The notes: generated from the letters alone by a model not told the origin. A stretch of 64,000 nucleotides of DNA from an uncultured Bacteroidales bacterium (GCA_902800715.1 CADCFN010000012.1:1-64000); one strand, 5' to 3'. Shown: positions 16,472 to 25,009, numbered from the stretch's first letter. Translations and numbers: made by a program.

Positions 16472-17599
16472 AATCTCAAAAAATTAAGTGGTTGATAATT
16501 AACGCCACTCCTTGGCGGAAATAATAATACAAAACTTACATACCAATGATTTACAGATACTTAACATAGCAAGACATTAAATCCCAATCACCATATGTAC
16601 ATTTATAGTGCAAATATCGTCAAAAATATTGACCTGTGCAAGAGATTAGCCCATAATTCAAGGCAAGCACATCATGTAATCGTGCTAAACAGTAATGCCC
16701 AGCACGATTACATTTCCAGCCAGAAAACAGATGGGGACGCGGTAGTTTCTGGACCAAACGCATCCCCATCAAAACCTTGATTATGAGAAACAGTTTTTTA
16801 ACCTTTTATCTTCTTTTGCCATATAATCAACCTATTTTCAGCTTCGTTTCTCGGTTCATGAATCTATCGGTTCAAAAGAGGTGCGGCACTTAGGTGTAAT
16901 CCGCACCTCTATCCATAACACTCATCTATTACCTCATTATCCATATAACCACAAACTTATGAAAAAAAACTTTAGCATTCTATTCTAATCGCCCGAGGGC
17001 TTCTTTGTCATCGATAATTCTGTTGGGGCGGGAGTGTTAAAGTAAGGTTAAAAGAAGGTGCGCCTTGTGTGTGTTGTATTGACGTGTTGACCAGTGCGAC
17101 GCACCTTCGTCTTCAACCCTACGCTTATGAAAAACAATTTACACTCTTTTCCCATTCATGACTTTTTTCTCTAGCAAGGCAGTAACTCTTTTTTAATAGT
17201 ATGGTGCGCTGCGAAGCAGGTGCAGCGCACCTATACCCAAAACCAATCATTTAATCAACCAAATGCTTATGAAAAAAAGATTACCACATTAACTTCATTC
17301 AATTCATTCACATATTTAACATAATTCTTGTTGCTCATCTTTTTGGTCCCGTCTTGCAGCAGTCTGATGGTTGTTTTTGGAAAAAGGGTGCGTATCACCA
17401 GGTGCTACGCACCCCAAACAGTCATCTAAAAACTACACTCACGAAAAAATCACTAATTCTTACTTTATAACTATTAACCACGTCACTGACACCTTAAGGT
17501 CATTGACTGTTGAATTTCATTTTACTGAGTTGCTGAATCCGGGAGAGGATGTGTCGCGGGTTGTGCCCGGCGGAAAGCGCCCGGCGCCCCCTATGCTCA
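16472..17599. other. 1.1-kb gene-free stretch containing a tandem array of hairpin + start-codon modules
   Basis: No conserved gene. It holds a first perfect hairpin at 16674-16713 (13-bp arms ATGTAATCGTGCT / AGCACGATTACAT), then five modules. Each has a GC-rich hairpin (16730-16770, 16877-16910, 17054-17108, 17203-17231, 17386-17414; arms mostly of the GGTGCG / CGCACC type) followed 12-48 nt later by a start-like (C)TTATGAAAAA motif (ATG at 16783, 16959, 17127, 17269; ACG at 17441) and a pyrimidine-rich tail that stops after 7-36 codons. The period is about 142-183 bp. The rest of the stretch (17444-17599) shows nothing beyond a GC-rich patch at 17555-17595. Confidence 0.75.
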
Positions 17600-17833
17600 C
17601 TATTCCAAGTTATAAGTCAATAAAGTCTCACTATGCTGATGCCGGGTTCCGACCATCTGCTCGTTCCCGGTCGAGTCTGGCAATGTTGGCTTATCGGCCT
17701 GCGACAGCCCTGATGGACCGTGCCGCCCCGCAGTGCCATGCCCTGAAATCAGGTCACGGCCCACCTGTGTCATTCCCGCCGCAATGGTCAGGAACACACA
17801 AAAGCAGATAAGTGATAATAAAAGATGTATCAT
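17600..17833 (-). CDS. Small membrane-anchored or secreted ORF of 77 residues, doubtful
   Basis: The N-terminus MIHLLLSLICFCVFLTIAAG is a good signal or membrane segment; the remainder (VGRDLISGHGTAGRHG and on) is low-hydrophobicity and not recognised. It starts 5 bp after the stop of the upstream small ORF on the same strand, and a promoter-like pair lies at 18212-18243, so the two could form one short transcript. No family is recognised. The C-terminal half runs through a GC-rich patch and may not be real coding sequence. Confidence 0.35.
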   Translation of the reverse strand: MIHLLLSLICFCVFLTIAAGMTQVGRDLISGHGTAGRHGPSGLSQADKPTLPDSTGNEQMVGTRHQHSETLLTYNLE

Positions 17834-17838
17834 AATGT

Positions 17839-18057
17839 TCAGATTTTATATATGTCTTTATAATAATTAGTAGCCGCATTCAAATGTGTGTTTCCATCAA
17901 TGGCATTCTTGCCCGCACCTGCTATGTGGGGAATCCTTTGGAATCTATCAAGGGCGCAAAGCGCTTGCCGCACACCCTTGCATGCAGGACAGATTGCTGT
18001 CTTAATGATAGAAACGTTTTCATAATCCAAATAATTCTCCGCACCGCTCGCCTCCAC
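17839..18057 (-). CDS. Small ORF of 72 residues with CPAC motif, doubtful
   Basis: It reads MEASGAENYLDYENVSIIKT, then AICPACKGVRQALCALDRFQ and ends NYYKDIYKI. A CPAC pair and a third Cys are the only notable residues. It is followed after 5 bp by the small signal-peptide ORF and sits downstream of a plausible minus-strand promoter. No homologous family comes to mind. It is kept as a candidate because of this arrangement, in an otherwise gene-free region. Confidence 0.3.
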   Translation of the reverse strand: MEASGAENYLDYENVSIIKTAICPACKGVRQALCALDRFQRIPHIAGAGKNAIDGNTHLNAATNYYKDIYKI

Positions 18058-18516
18058 ATCCAGGCGCTACAGGTGTTTTAATTGTTATGACTCATGTAAT
18101 ATATATAATGTAAAAAGCCGCCCATCGACCCAATCGGGTACAGGTACAGCTATCAACACTCTATTTATTACAGTTCATCATTTATATAATTAGTAATCCT
18201 TAATATCGCTGCAAATTTATAGAATAATTTTATACTCTGCAACAAAATCTCTAAAAAAAATTTCAATTTAACAAATTACTACCGTTTTCAGTAGTATTGG
18301 CATTGTTTTTATAACACAGAGCAGACTTTGGGCCAACAGGAGCGGACATTTGGAAAAGAGTTTCCAATTCCAAAACGAAAACAGAACTGTCATCGGTGCC
18401 CAGCCGCCCACTTCAACTGCCAGCTGACTTTAGAACTCCATAAAACGAAAAAAATTCAAGTCGAAGTGTCATTTACAAAGACAAATAATTTTTTTTTGAA
18501 AATATCACCATTTTGT
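18058..18516. other. AT-rich intergenic stretch
   Basis: About 460 bp without a supported gene. The only signals seen are the minus-strand promoter-like pair at 18212-18243 and the small inverted repeat ACTAC...GTAGT near 18276-18293. Confidence 0.6.
18212..18243 (-). promoter_or_regulatory. Possible promoter for the two small ORFs
   Basis: On the minus strand GTTG (18243-18240), 20 bp, TAAATTTG (18219-18212). A transcript would have a leader of about 150 nt before the first small ORF. Confidence 0.5.
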
Positions 18517-18547
18517 TTTGTAAATTCAAAAAAAGTATTTACCTTTG
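18517..18547 (+). promoter_or_regulatory. Consensus promoter of the small RNA candidate
   Basis: TTTG (18517-18520), 19 bp, TACCTTTG (18540-18547): an exact match to the Bacteroidota promoter pattern, preceded by an A/T-rich upstream stretch. Confidence 0.85.
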
Positions 18548-18553
18548 CACAAT

Positions 18554-18683
18554 CAAGCAAATTCAAAAGCTATGGAATGTAAAATTGTTTATCGCAAGCT
18601 GTGAAGCCAGGCGAATGACTTTAAGTGCTTAGTAATGGTTTGTTTTACAGAACGATAACCCAGGCCTCGAGCCTGGGTTTTTC
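18554..18683 (+). ncRNA. Candidate small RNA of about 130 nt
   Basis: A consensus promoter and a strong intrinsic terminator enclose about 130 nt with no conserved protein gene. The only open frame is a 10-codon one starting MECKIVYRKL. Expected start is near 18554; the 3' end is the hairpin AACCCAGGC / GCCTGGGTT with a T run at 18678-18682. It does not show the hallmarks of tmRNA, RNase P RNA or SRP RNA. It could be a trans-acting sRNA, a 6S-like RNA (though short for that) or a transcript for a micro-peptide. Confidence 0.65.
18657..18682 (+). terminator. Intrinsic terminator of the small RNA
   Basis: AACCCAGGC (18657-18665), loop CTCGA, GCCTGGGTT (18671-18679), with a run of five T. Confidence 0.9.
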
Positions 18684-18712
18684 GATTATTATACTACATG
18701 GCAGATACAACA

Positions 18713-18738
18713 ATGGCGTGGATAGTAATCCACGCCAT
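18713..18738 (-). terminator. Terminator of the winged-helix protein gene
   Basis: ATGGCGTGGA (18713-18722) / TCCACGCCAT (18729-18738), 6-nt loop, about 57 bp after the minus-strand stop codon. Confidence 0.7.
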
Positions 18739-18794
18739 CGCTGCTATATCAGGGATGTTAAAATCTTAATCCAGGAACCGGTTGTGAAATGTGC

Positions 18795-19001
18795 TTAGCG
18801 CAGCGACACCTTGATGTCGTCCTTGCCCTCAGCGAAGTCGAGCTTGCCTTCCTTGGCGAGCCAACCCAGAGCGCAGTGCATCTCGTTCACTTTGAGCTTA
18901 GTAACCTTGCGCAGGTCCTTCAGATAAAGAGCCTTCTTCGCATCGTTCAGGGCGTTCCACACGAGACCAGCCCAATTGCCAATGTTTTCTACGTTGATCA
19001 T
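18795..19001 (-). CDS. Winged helix-turn-helix domain protein (DUF2582 type)
   Basis: A 68-residue protein that is essentially one winged-helix domain: MINVENIGNWAGLVWNALND, then LYLKDLRKVTKLKVNEMHCA, LGWLAKEGKLDF and a short wing. This matches the DUF2582 winged-helix family common in Bacteroidales, proposed to bind DNA but of unknown target. The ATG at 19001 was chosen because a longer reading from 19058 would start inside the -7 promoter region. A promoter and terminator make it monocistronic. Confidence 0.85.
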   Translation of the reverse strand: MINVENIGNWAGLVWNALNDAKKALYLKDLRKVTKLKVNEMHCALGWLAKEGKLDFAEGKDDIKVSLR

Positions 19002-19055
19002 AAAAAAATTAATTAAACCTTTAATAAAACAATCAATGATTACTATAAATCGCTG

Positions 19056-19088
19056 CAAAGGTACTATTTTTTTGAAAACTTATACAAG
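19056..19088 (-). promoter_or_regulatory. Promoter of the winged-helix gene
   Basis: On the minus strand CTTG (19088-19085), 21 bp, TACCTTTG (19063-19056). Confidence 0.65.
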
Positions 19089-19161
19089 AATCCAAGCAAA
19101 AAGTTATGCAACAATTAATGCAAATCGCTGATTATCAACAATTTAAATAAATTACGAATTA

Positions 19162-20052
19162 TCACTCAAAAGTACCTCCAAGCAAGCGATACAGGTCAAG
19201 TGCAGCCGCAAAGTCACTGCGCTGCCCGTCGCTGAGCATCTTCACATGATGAATGCCACGGGTGCTGACCAACTTAAGCGCTACCCAATTGCTGTGCGCA
19301 AGGGCATACACCAAATCCTTGTAGCGCTCACCCAGCACATCGTCGCTTGACTCCCAATAGAGCCCGCCTGGCAATGTGCCATGCAGATGTTCACTGGGAT
19401 AAAAGGGATAATCAAAACCGTCGATGCTGAAGATCAACTGGTCGAAGTCGAGCGGGTCATCGGCACAATAGCGCACGCACAGGCGCAAGGGACCCGGCAA
19501 GCTGTCACCCTCGGCCATGGCAAAGGTGAAGTAAACCTCGTTGCTAGTGGGCTCGAGAGAAACGTATTTGGAGAGATAGTCGCCATTGTCGTTCTGCACG
19601 ATGATGGGCATCAGCTGGTCGATGGTAGTTGTCACAGGCAGGTCACGCCACTTCATGCGGCGGTAGCCAAACTCGGTCAACGAATAGTCTATCGCCAACA
19701 GGGAGTCCAGAGCGGCCTGCTCCTCGGGGGTTTTGCTGGTGCTCAGCTGACGCGGTTTCAATCGATGTCCCTTGACGGCGGTACTGTCCTTCGCTGTCGT
19801 TGGCGGCAGGTCGACCAATCCCCACGGGTCGTCGCTCGTGTCCCAAGGGTCGTCCTTAGGCTCTGCCTTGCGGGACATCTGCTCTTGCAGTTTCTTTACT
19901 GCCTTGAGACGCTCACGTTCAGGGTGCAGTCGCCGTATGCCGCGCTGCAGACTCGGGTCCTTGTCGTCATCGTCACGGGTGGAACTTGCCATCCCAACAG
20001 GGGCGGCAAGAAGGATGACAAGCAGCAGCAATATGAATCTTGTTAGTTTCAT
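19162..20052 (-). CDS. Exported hypothetical protein
   Basis: A 296-residue protein with signal peptide MKLTRFILLLLVILLAAPVG, a charged, Asp/Pro-rich linker (about 25-110, with DDPWDTSDDPWG repeats) and a C-terminal globular part (about 130-296) containing LRLCVRYCADDPLDFDQL and FSIDGFDYPFYP. No catalytic motif or family is recognised. It is co-directional with cinA upstream (49 bp gap) and may be co-transcribed. Confidence 0.65.
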   Translation of the reverse strand: MKLTRFILLLLVILLAAPVGMASSTRDDDDKDPSLQRGIRRLHPERERLKAVKKLQEQMSRKAEPKDDPWDTSDDPWGLVDLPPTTAKDSTAVKGHRLKPRQLSTSKTPEEQAALDSLLAIDYSLTEFGYRRMKWRDLPVTTTIDQLMPIIVQNDNGDYLSKYVSLEPTSNEVYFTFAMAEGDSLPGPLRLCVRYCADDPLDFDQLIFSIDGFDYPFYPSEHLHGTLPGGLYWESSDDVLGERYKDLVYALAHSNWVALKLVSTRGIHHVKMLSDGQRSDFAAALDLYRLLGGTFE

Positions 20053-20101
20053 TATTATCTCTTATATAAAAGCTATAGAAGACATCGTGGCAAACGGCGC
20101 T

Positions 20102-21337
20102 TTACAGCAGGGAGAGCAAGAGCAACTGTGCCTCGAGGGTGGCACGGGTGATAACGCGGTCGCGGTCACCGGGCAGCTGCTTGAGCTGGGTAACAACACG
20201 GTCGCCACACTTGGCTGCCATCCACACGGTGCCTACAGGCTTGGTAGGCGTGCCACCGCCTGGTCCAGCAATGCCGCTAGTGGCAATGGCGCAATCTGTG
20301 CCCAATGCCCGACAAGCGCCCTCAGCCATCTGCCGCACGACGGGTTCGCTCACTACACCATGGTCGATGATGTCCTGCTCGCTGACGCCCAACAGCGACA
20401 TCTTTACCTCATTGGCATAGCTCACTACAGCGCCCTTAAAATAGTCACTGCTACCGGCGATGCTTGTAATCTGGTGGGCGATATTGCCGCCCGTGCAGCT
20501 CTCGGCAGTGGCCAGCGTCAATCCGCGCTCTCGCAGGCGGTCACCCAAAATCTCGGGCAACCGCTTGTCGCCGTCGGCGATGATGTGGCCACCCAGGATG
20601 TCGTGCAACTGGCGCGACAGGCGTTCCATATCATCGTTAATCTGGCGTGCATCGGTCGAAGAGCCTGTCAAGCGCAGGCGGATGATGCCACCCTCAGGCA
20701 GATAGGCCAGATGGATGCCATGAGGCATATTGCGCTCGAACTCATCGAGCAGCATTGCCAGTGCCGACTCGATGATGCCCGTGACGACAAAGGTGCGGAA
20801 CTCGATGTCCTCACCGTCGTTGAAGCGTGCCAGCAGCTGCGGGATGACGGCGCGTTCCATCATTCCCTGGAGTTCAAAAGGCACCCCAGGCATGCTCACA
20901 AGCATCTTGCCATCGCGCTCAAACCACATGAGGGGCGCCGTGCCAACCTCGTTCTGAATGACGCGGCACGACGAGGGCACCATCGCCTGCAGGCGGGTGT
21001 ACTCGTTGAGCTTGAGGTGGCGGCGTTCCATCACCTGACGCACATTGGCCTCAACAGCCTCGTCGAGGACCATTTCGCCACCGAAGTAGCGGCACAATGT
21101 GGGCTTGGTGATGTCGTCCTTGGTTGGTCCCAGACCGCCGGTCATCAGCACGACGTCGGTCTGAGCAAAGGCACGGTCGATGGCGAGTTTAATCTGCTCG
21201 GCATCGTCGGGAACGACCTGAATGGTATTCACATCCCAACCGCGCGGCGTCATGTGACGTGCGATCCAGCCTGAGTTGGTGTCGGTGACCTGCCCTATGA
21301 GCAACTCGTCACCGATGGCAATAATGCTGTATTTCAT
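20102..21337 (-). CDS. cinA: CinA, nicotinamide-nucleotide amidohydrolase / competence-damage protein
   Basis: A 411-residue full-length CinA. The N-terminal molybdopterin-binding-like domain (about 1-170; IAIGDELLIGQVTDTNSGWI and MTGGLGPTKDDIT) has ADP-ribose pyrophosphatase activity in characterised members. The C-terminal domain (about 250-411; TAESCTGGNIAHQ, VVSYANEVK, SGIAGPGGGTPTKPVGTVW) is the nicotinamide mononucleotide deamidase used in pyridine nucleotide salvage. The 5' side carries CTGA-type repeats immediately before the ATG. The exported protein gene at 19162 is downstream. dprA elsewhere in the window is a separate competence gene. Confidence 0.96.
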   Translation of the reverse strand: MKYSIIAIGDELLIGQVTDTNSGWIARHMTPRGWDVNTIQVVPDDAEQIKLAIDRAFAQTDVVLMTGGLGPTKDDITKPTLCRYFGGEMVLDEAVEANVRQVMERRHLKLNEYTRLQAMVPSSCRVIQNEVGTAPLMWFERDGKMLVSMPGVPFELQGMMERAVIPQLLARFNDGEDIEFRTFVVTGIIESALAMLLDEFERNMPHGIHLAYLPEGGIIRLRLTGSSTDARQINDDMERLSRQLHDILGGHIIADGDKRLPEILGDRLRERGLTLATAESCTGGNIAHQITSIAGSSDYFKGAVVSYANEVKMSLLGVSEQDIIDHGVVSEPVVRQMAEGACRALGTDCAIATSGIAGPGGGTPTKPVGTVWMAAKCGDRVVTQLKQLPGDRDRVITRATLEAQLLLLSLL

Positions 21338-21340
21338 GAT

Positions 21341-21374
21341 TCAGTTTTCAGTTGTCAGTTTTCAGTTATCAGAC
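21341..21374 (-). repeat. CTGA-rich leader repeat before cinA
   Basis: Read on the minus strand the segment is a run of AACTGA / AAACTGA / CAACTGA units ending 3 bp before the cinA ATG. The same kind of sequence precedes tsaD, the metallophosphoesterase gene and tex. Confidence 0.7.
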
Positions 21375-21399
21375 TTTAGACTTTAGGCCTTAGTTTTAG

Positions 21400-22005
21400 T
21401 TACAGGGCGGGGATTTCCTTGGCGGGCCAGCCGTAGTCCTGATAGTACTTGACGGACAGTTTGTTGGCCTTCACATAGTCGGCAATAGAAGCAGCGCGGG
21501 CATTCTCGCGGTAATTCTCATCGCTGTTAGCAGCATGGAAGGCATCATAATATTCGCCAAAGATGCGCTTGGCACTCTCTAAATTGCCATGGCCACTCTC
21601 AACCTGCTCAAATGCAACGACCTGGTATTCACCATTATCATTCTTCTTGATTAACATCTTGCCAGGATGGTCGCCGCCCGACACACACTTCAGGGTATCA
21701 CCTGCCACCTTGTAGTTAAATACCCAGTAGTCGCCCCACATGAATACGCTATCGGCTTTCAGACCATCAGAACAAGTCATCGCTATCACGGGAATGCACA
21801 TGTCACCCTCGGCATATTGTGCCCCAATCGTATCAACCAGATACTTATTAATAGCATCGATGATAACGTCACCCTCCTGGGCTGTATCGGCAGCCAAGGT
21901 GTCCTCAGTAGCCTTACTGGCATCAGCATTCCCATTGCAGGAAGTCAAGCAACCAACGCCGCAAAACAGGATGGCGGCCAGCATCCATAATTTCATCTTA
22001 TTCAT
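21400..22005 (-). CDS. Lipoprotein of unknown function
   Basis: A 201-residue protein with a lipoprotein signal (MKLWMLAAILFCGVGCLTSC, lipobox LTSC with Cys23). The mature part has an Asp/Ala/Glu-rich spacer, then a compact domain with INKYLVDTIGAQYAEGDMCI and FMWGDYWVFNYKVAGDTLKC. Pattern resembles lipoproteins of unknown function found across Bacteroidales. A -7 box TACCTTTG (minus strand, 22045-22038) lies just upstream. It is separated from cinA by the repeat region. Confidence 0.75.
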   Translation of the reverse strand: MNKMKLWMLAAILFCGVGCLTSCNGNADASKATEDTLAADTAQEGDVIIDAINKYLVDTIGAQYAEGDMCIPVIAMTCSDGLKADSVFMWGDYWVFNYKVAGDTLKCVSGGDHPGKMLIKKNDNGEYQVVAFEQVESGHGNLESAKRIFGEYYDAFHAANSDENYRENARAASIADYVKANKLSVKYYQDYGWPAKEIPAL

Positions 22006-22112
22006 AGTTCGATTCCTATTATATTGATGTTATGCTGCAAAGGTAGTAATTTTTTGGTTGTGTATGACTAATAGCACTTTTTTGTCTCCCATTTTTTCAA
22101 GTTCGACAGGGA

Positions 22113-22146
22113 TTTGCAGAAAAACCGAGAAAATATGCTACCTTTG
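22113..22146 (+). promoter_or_regulatory. Promoter of the membrane protein / M48 protease pair
   Basis: TTTG (22113-22116), 22 bp, TACCTTTG (22139-22146). Confidence 0.6.
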
Positions 22147-22227
22147 TGAAGTTTTGTGACACCTGGATGCATCTGAAGGACAGAAGATGAATGACAGGAT
22201 TTATTAACCTATTTAAGTCAACGCATT

Positions 22228-22797
22228 ATGAAACGCGAAGATCATATCGATGAGAAGTATATTCCTACCGAGGAGGATTTCGCTCCTGAGCAGGTCAACG
22301 AAAAGGAGCAGTTGCTCAAGTCCATCAGGAAGGGCTGTCGTTTCTATATTGTTTTTTACTCCATTCTGGCTATCATTTTTGCTATCGAAGGCTTCATCAA
22401 GTTTGACGATGTGAGCGACAGCAAACTGTATCTGTGTCCGCTCATAGCACTGATGCTGGTGTTTGCGTTGGTCATGGTGTTCTATGCTTTCATCTATGAC
22501 CTCGTCCGTCGTTCCTCGACAGCCAGCGAGATGCAGCACTTCCTCAGGCTGCTTGGTGCTGACTCCCTTTTCTCCAAGCTGATTCTCATCATCATGACAT
22601 TGTGCTTTATGATGGCTGCTGCCTTATGGCTTCTGGACAAATGCCCATGGTATTTAATCATACTCGCCGTCATCGGTATTGCGGCTTTAATCGGCGGGGT
22701 GTGGTGGCTACTCAAGAATTCAGGGAAAGGGAATCCTGACGACTTGAATATTGAGAAACTACGAGCCCTGGAAGAGAAAGAAAGACAATCGCTGTGA
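22228..22797 (+). CDS. Four-helix membrane protein of unknown function
   Basis: A 189-residue protein with a charged N-terminus (residues 1-37), four predicted membrane helices (about 38-57, 69-90, 113-134, 139-161) and a charged cytoplasmic tail. No catalytic motif is visible. The stop is 42 bp before the M48 protease gene on the same strand, so the two may be co-transcribed and the protein may act with the protease, but that is inference from position. Confidence 0.65.
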   Translation: MKREDHIDEKYIPTEEDFAPEQVNEKEQLLKSIRKGCRFYIVFYSILAIIFAIEGFIKFDDVSDSKLYLCPLIALMLVFALVMVFYAFIYDLVRRSSTASEMQHFLRLLGADSLFSKLILIIMTLCFMMAAALWLLDKCPWYLIILAVIGIAALIGGVWWLLKNSGKGNPDDLNIEKLRALEEKERQSL

Positions 22798-22839
22798 GCG
22801 ATGAAAGAATAACCTTGTGGAAACTAATCTGAAGTAGAG

Positions 22840-24090
22840 ATGGCACAAACGTTATTGTGGTTGATTATCGCATTTGTTACGCTGGAGTTTATCGTCAGCA
22901 GTGTGTTGTCGTGGCTGAATACCACTTGGATGACACATCCCGTGCCGCCCGAGTTGGAAGGGCTGTATGACGAGGAGAAATACCGCAAACAGCAGGACTA
23001 CATGCGCACCAACAAGCGCGTGTCGCTCATCGCGCGTTGCGTGTCGTTCGGGCTGACGCTGACGATATTGGGCTTTGGGCTGCTGGGATGGCTCGACAAC
23101 CAGTGCAAAGCGTGGACCGACGTGCCTGTCTTGCAGGTTATCCTGTTCCTTGCCATCTACAACTTGTTCACTACCGTCATCGGGCTGCCATTCAGCTATT
23201 ACTCGACCTTTGTCATCGAGGAGCGTTTCGGCTTCAACCGCACGACACACAAGACCTTTTGGCTCGATGCGCTGAAGTCCTTTGCCGTCTCAACCGTATT
23301 GAGTGCTGTGCTGATGGCCGTGGTATATTGGCTGTACCTGACCTTCGGGCAGCAATTCTGGATTTGGGCGACACTGGTGTGTGCCGTGTTCATCATCTTC
23401 TTCTCGATGTTCTACAGCAACCTGATTGTGCCCTTGTTCAACAAGCAGACACCCCTGCCCGAAGGCGAATTGCGCGATGCCATCACAGCGGCCGTAGCAA
23501 GTTTCGGCTCACGCTTCAAGGACATCTATATCATCGACGGCAGCAAGCACTCAACTAAGGCCAATGCCTATTTCACGGGCTTCGGTCCCAAGAAACGCAT
23601 CGTGCTGTATGACACCTTGCAGGACCAGATGACCAACGACGAAATCGTCGCCGTGCTGGCGCACGAGTTCGGTCACTACAAGCACCGCGACACTTTCAAG
23701 AACATGTTCATTTCGATTGCTATGGTGGCAGTCAACCTGTTTATCTTCTCGCTGTTGGTAAGCAATCCCGACCTGCCCGCGGCACTGGGTGGTACAGCGC
23801 CGTCGTTCATCCTGTCGATGGTGGCGTTCTCGCTACTGTTCTCACCCATCGACCTGCTGCTCAACCCTGCCAGCAACGCCATCTCACGTCGTGCCGAATA
23901 CCGCGCCGATGCCTACGCTGCCAGCCACGGCCATGGCGAAACCCTCATCAGCGGACTCAAGAAACTCGCTGCCCACGGCTTGAGCAACCTCACTCCGCAC
24001 CCCCTAGTCGTGTGGTTCAGCTACAGCCACCCCACCCTAGCGCAACGCATCCGCGCCATCCGCAGTTCAAACAACAAGGACAACAACTAA
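22840..24090 (+). CDS. M48 family (Ste24-like) membrane metallopeptidase
   Basis: A 416-residue integral membrane zinc protease of the Ste24/CAAX prenyl protease 1 type. About seven hydrophobic helices are visible. The zinc motif HEFGH (about residues 274-278, in VLAHEFGHYKHRD) and the third ligand in SRRAEYRADAYAASHG are intact. The N-terminal region with a YRKQQDYMRTNKR segment and the SYYSTFVIEERFGFNRTTHK loop match Ste24. In bacteria these enzymes are thought to take part in membrane protein quality control. It lies in tandem after the four-helix membrane protein. Confidence 0.92.
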   Translation: MAQTLLWLIIAFVTLEFIVSSVLSWLNTTWMTHPVPPELEGLYDEEKYRKQQDYMRTNKRVSLIARCVSFGLTLTILGFGLLGWLDNQCKAWTDVPVLQVILFLAIYNLFTTVIGLPFSYYSTFVIEERFGFNRTTHKTFWLDALKSFAVSTVLSAVLMAVVYWLYLTFGQQFWIWATLVCAVFIIFFSMFYSNLIVPLFNKQTPLPEGELRDAITAAVASFGSRFKDIYIIDGSKHSTKANAYFTGFGPKKRIVLYDTLQDQMTNDEIVAVLAHEFGHYKHRDTFKNMFISIAMVAVNLFIFSLLVSNPDLPAALGGTAPSFILSMVAFSLLFSPIDLLLNPASNAISRRAEYRADAYAASHGHGETLISGLKKLAAHGLSNLTPHPLVVWFSYSHPTLAQRIRAIRSSNNKDNN

Positions 24091-24194
24091 ACAACCGGGA
24101 CAACGGTCTTAAAAGGGAAACAGCGGCTTTATAGCTTCAAAGCAATTAGCCAGCAGTGTTAAACTAATCTCGCCGTACGAAGAGATCTAGTCAT

Positions 24195-24971
24195 TTAAAT
24201 ACCTTCTGCTTCTTTTATTTTAGCAATGATTTCGGCACGTATTTCCGGGCTTGTGCCATGAACGGCATAGCGGACAATTCCCATTTTATCGACAACCACT
24301 GTAAATGGGAAGCCTTCGGTCCCAATCCAAGACATCATACCCTTGGCTTCAACGAGGTGTGTCCAGGTGAAGTGGTGTTTTTCGGTTATCTTTTGGACAA
24401 CCTCTGCATCATGATAAGTGGCAGAGAAAAACATGACATCAGGGAACTGTTCTTTCCACGTTGATAGTTCAGGCATTTCGGCGCGGCACGGTCCACAACC
24501 GGAATACCACAGGTTGAGCACCATCACATGGCCTTTTACACTGTCGTTGGTCCATCTGCGTCCTTCTAAATCTATTTCGTTAAATGGAGGGAATGGCTCA
24601 CCTGCCTTAGGTGAGTAGAAAGTGCCGTCTTCCTTTACGCCCGCTTGAGCCAATTCCAACATCGTTGCCATCATATTGGCACCATTCAGGAACTGATTGG
24701 CATTGCGTACCTGTTCGCGGGGTATGGCCTGGCTAATGACAGATTCGGGTAAATCGACATCAAGTCCAATGGCAAGTATCTTGTTTCCTTCTGAATCTTT
24801 CAGTCGTGTATAACTTGGAATGACATCTTCTGGGAGTTTTGGTAACTCACGAAAAAAATAGCCATTGACTAAGAACTTTGGGATAATTGTATCTGTTCTT
24901 TCCTCTTGCGCTATCGCCATGAGAGATGTCAGAGCAATAAGAGCGATTATTGCAAATCTAAGTGTTTTCAT
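24195..24971 (-). CDS. TlpA-like periplasmic thioredoxin-fold protein
   Basis: A 258-residue exported protein with signal peptide MKTLRFAIIALIALTSLMAIAQ, an N-terminal region of about 100 residues without recognised fold, and a C-terminal TlpA/ResA-like thioredoxin domain (about 122-258). The redox motif CGPC is at 159-162 in LWYSGCGPCRAEMPE, and GFPFTVVVDKMGIV carries the cis-proline strand. It is predicted to reduce or exchange disulfides in the periplasm. It is 99 bp beyond the 5' side of no partner gene; both neighbours are in different functions. Confidence 0.88.
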   Translation of the reverse strand: MKTLRFAIIALIALTSLMAIAQEERTDTIIPKFLVNGYFFRELPKLPEDVIPSYTRLKDSEGNKILAIGLDVDLPESVISQAIPREQVRNANQFLNGANMMATMLELAQAGVKEDGTFYSPKAGEPFPPFNEIDLEGRRWTNDSVKGHVMVLNLWYSGCGPCRAEMPELSTWKEQFPDVMFFSATYHDAEVVQKITEKHHFTWTHLVEAKGMMSWIGTEGFPFTVVVDKMGIVRYAVHGTSPEIRAEIIAKIKEAEGI

Positions 24972-25009
24972 TTCATTAAATTACTATTATAATACTTTGA
25001 TCTTTATCG

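Noticed and set aside
16660-17450. Regularly spaced hairpins resembling a CRISPR array
   Set aside because: The repeats are not identical, the period varies (142-183 bp), the spacers are long and no cas genes are present.
19772-21274. 500-codon open frame on the plus strand over cinA
   Set aside because: Antisense shadow of cinA and of the exported protein gene; no conserved motif and no promoter.
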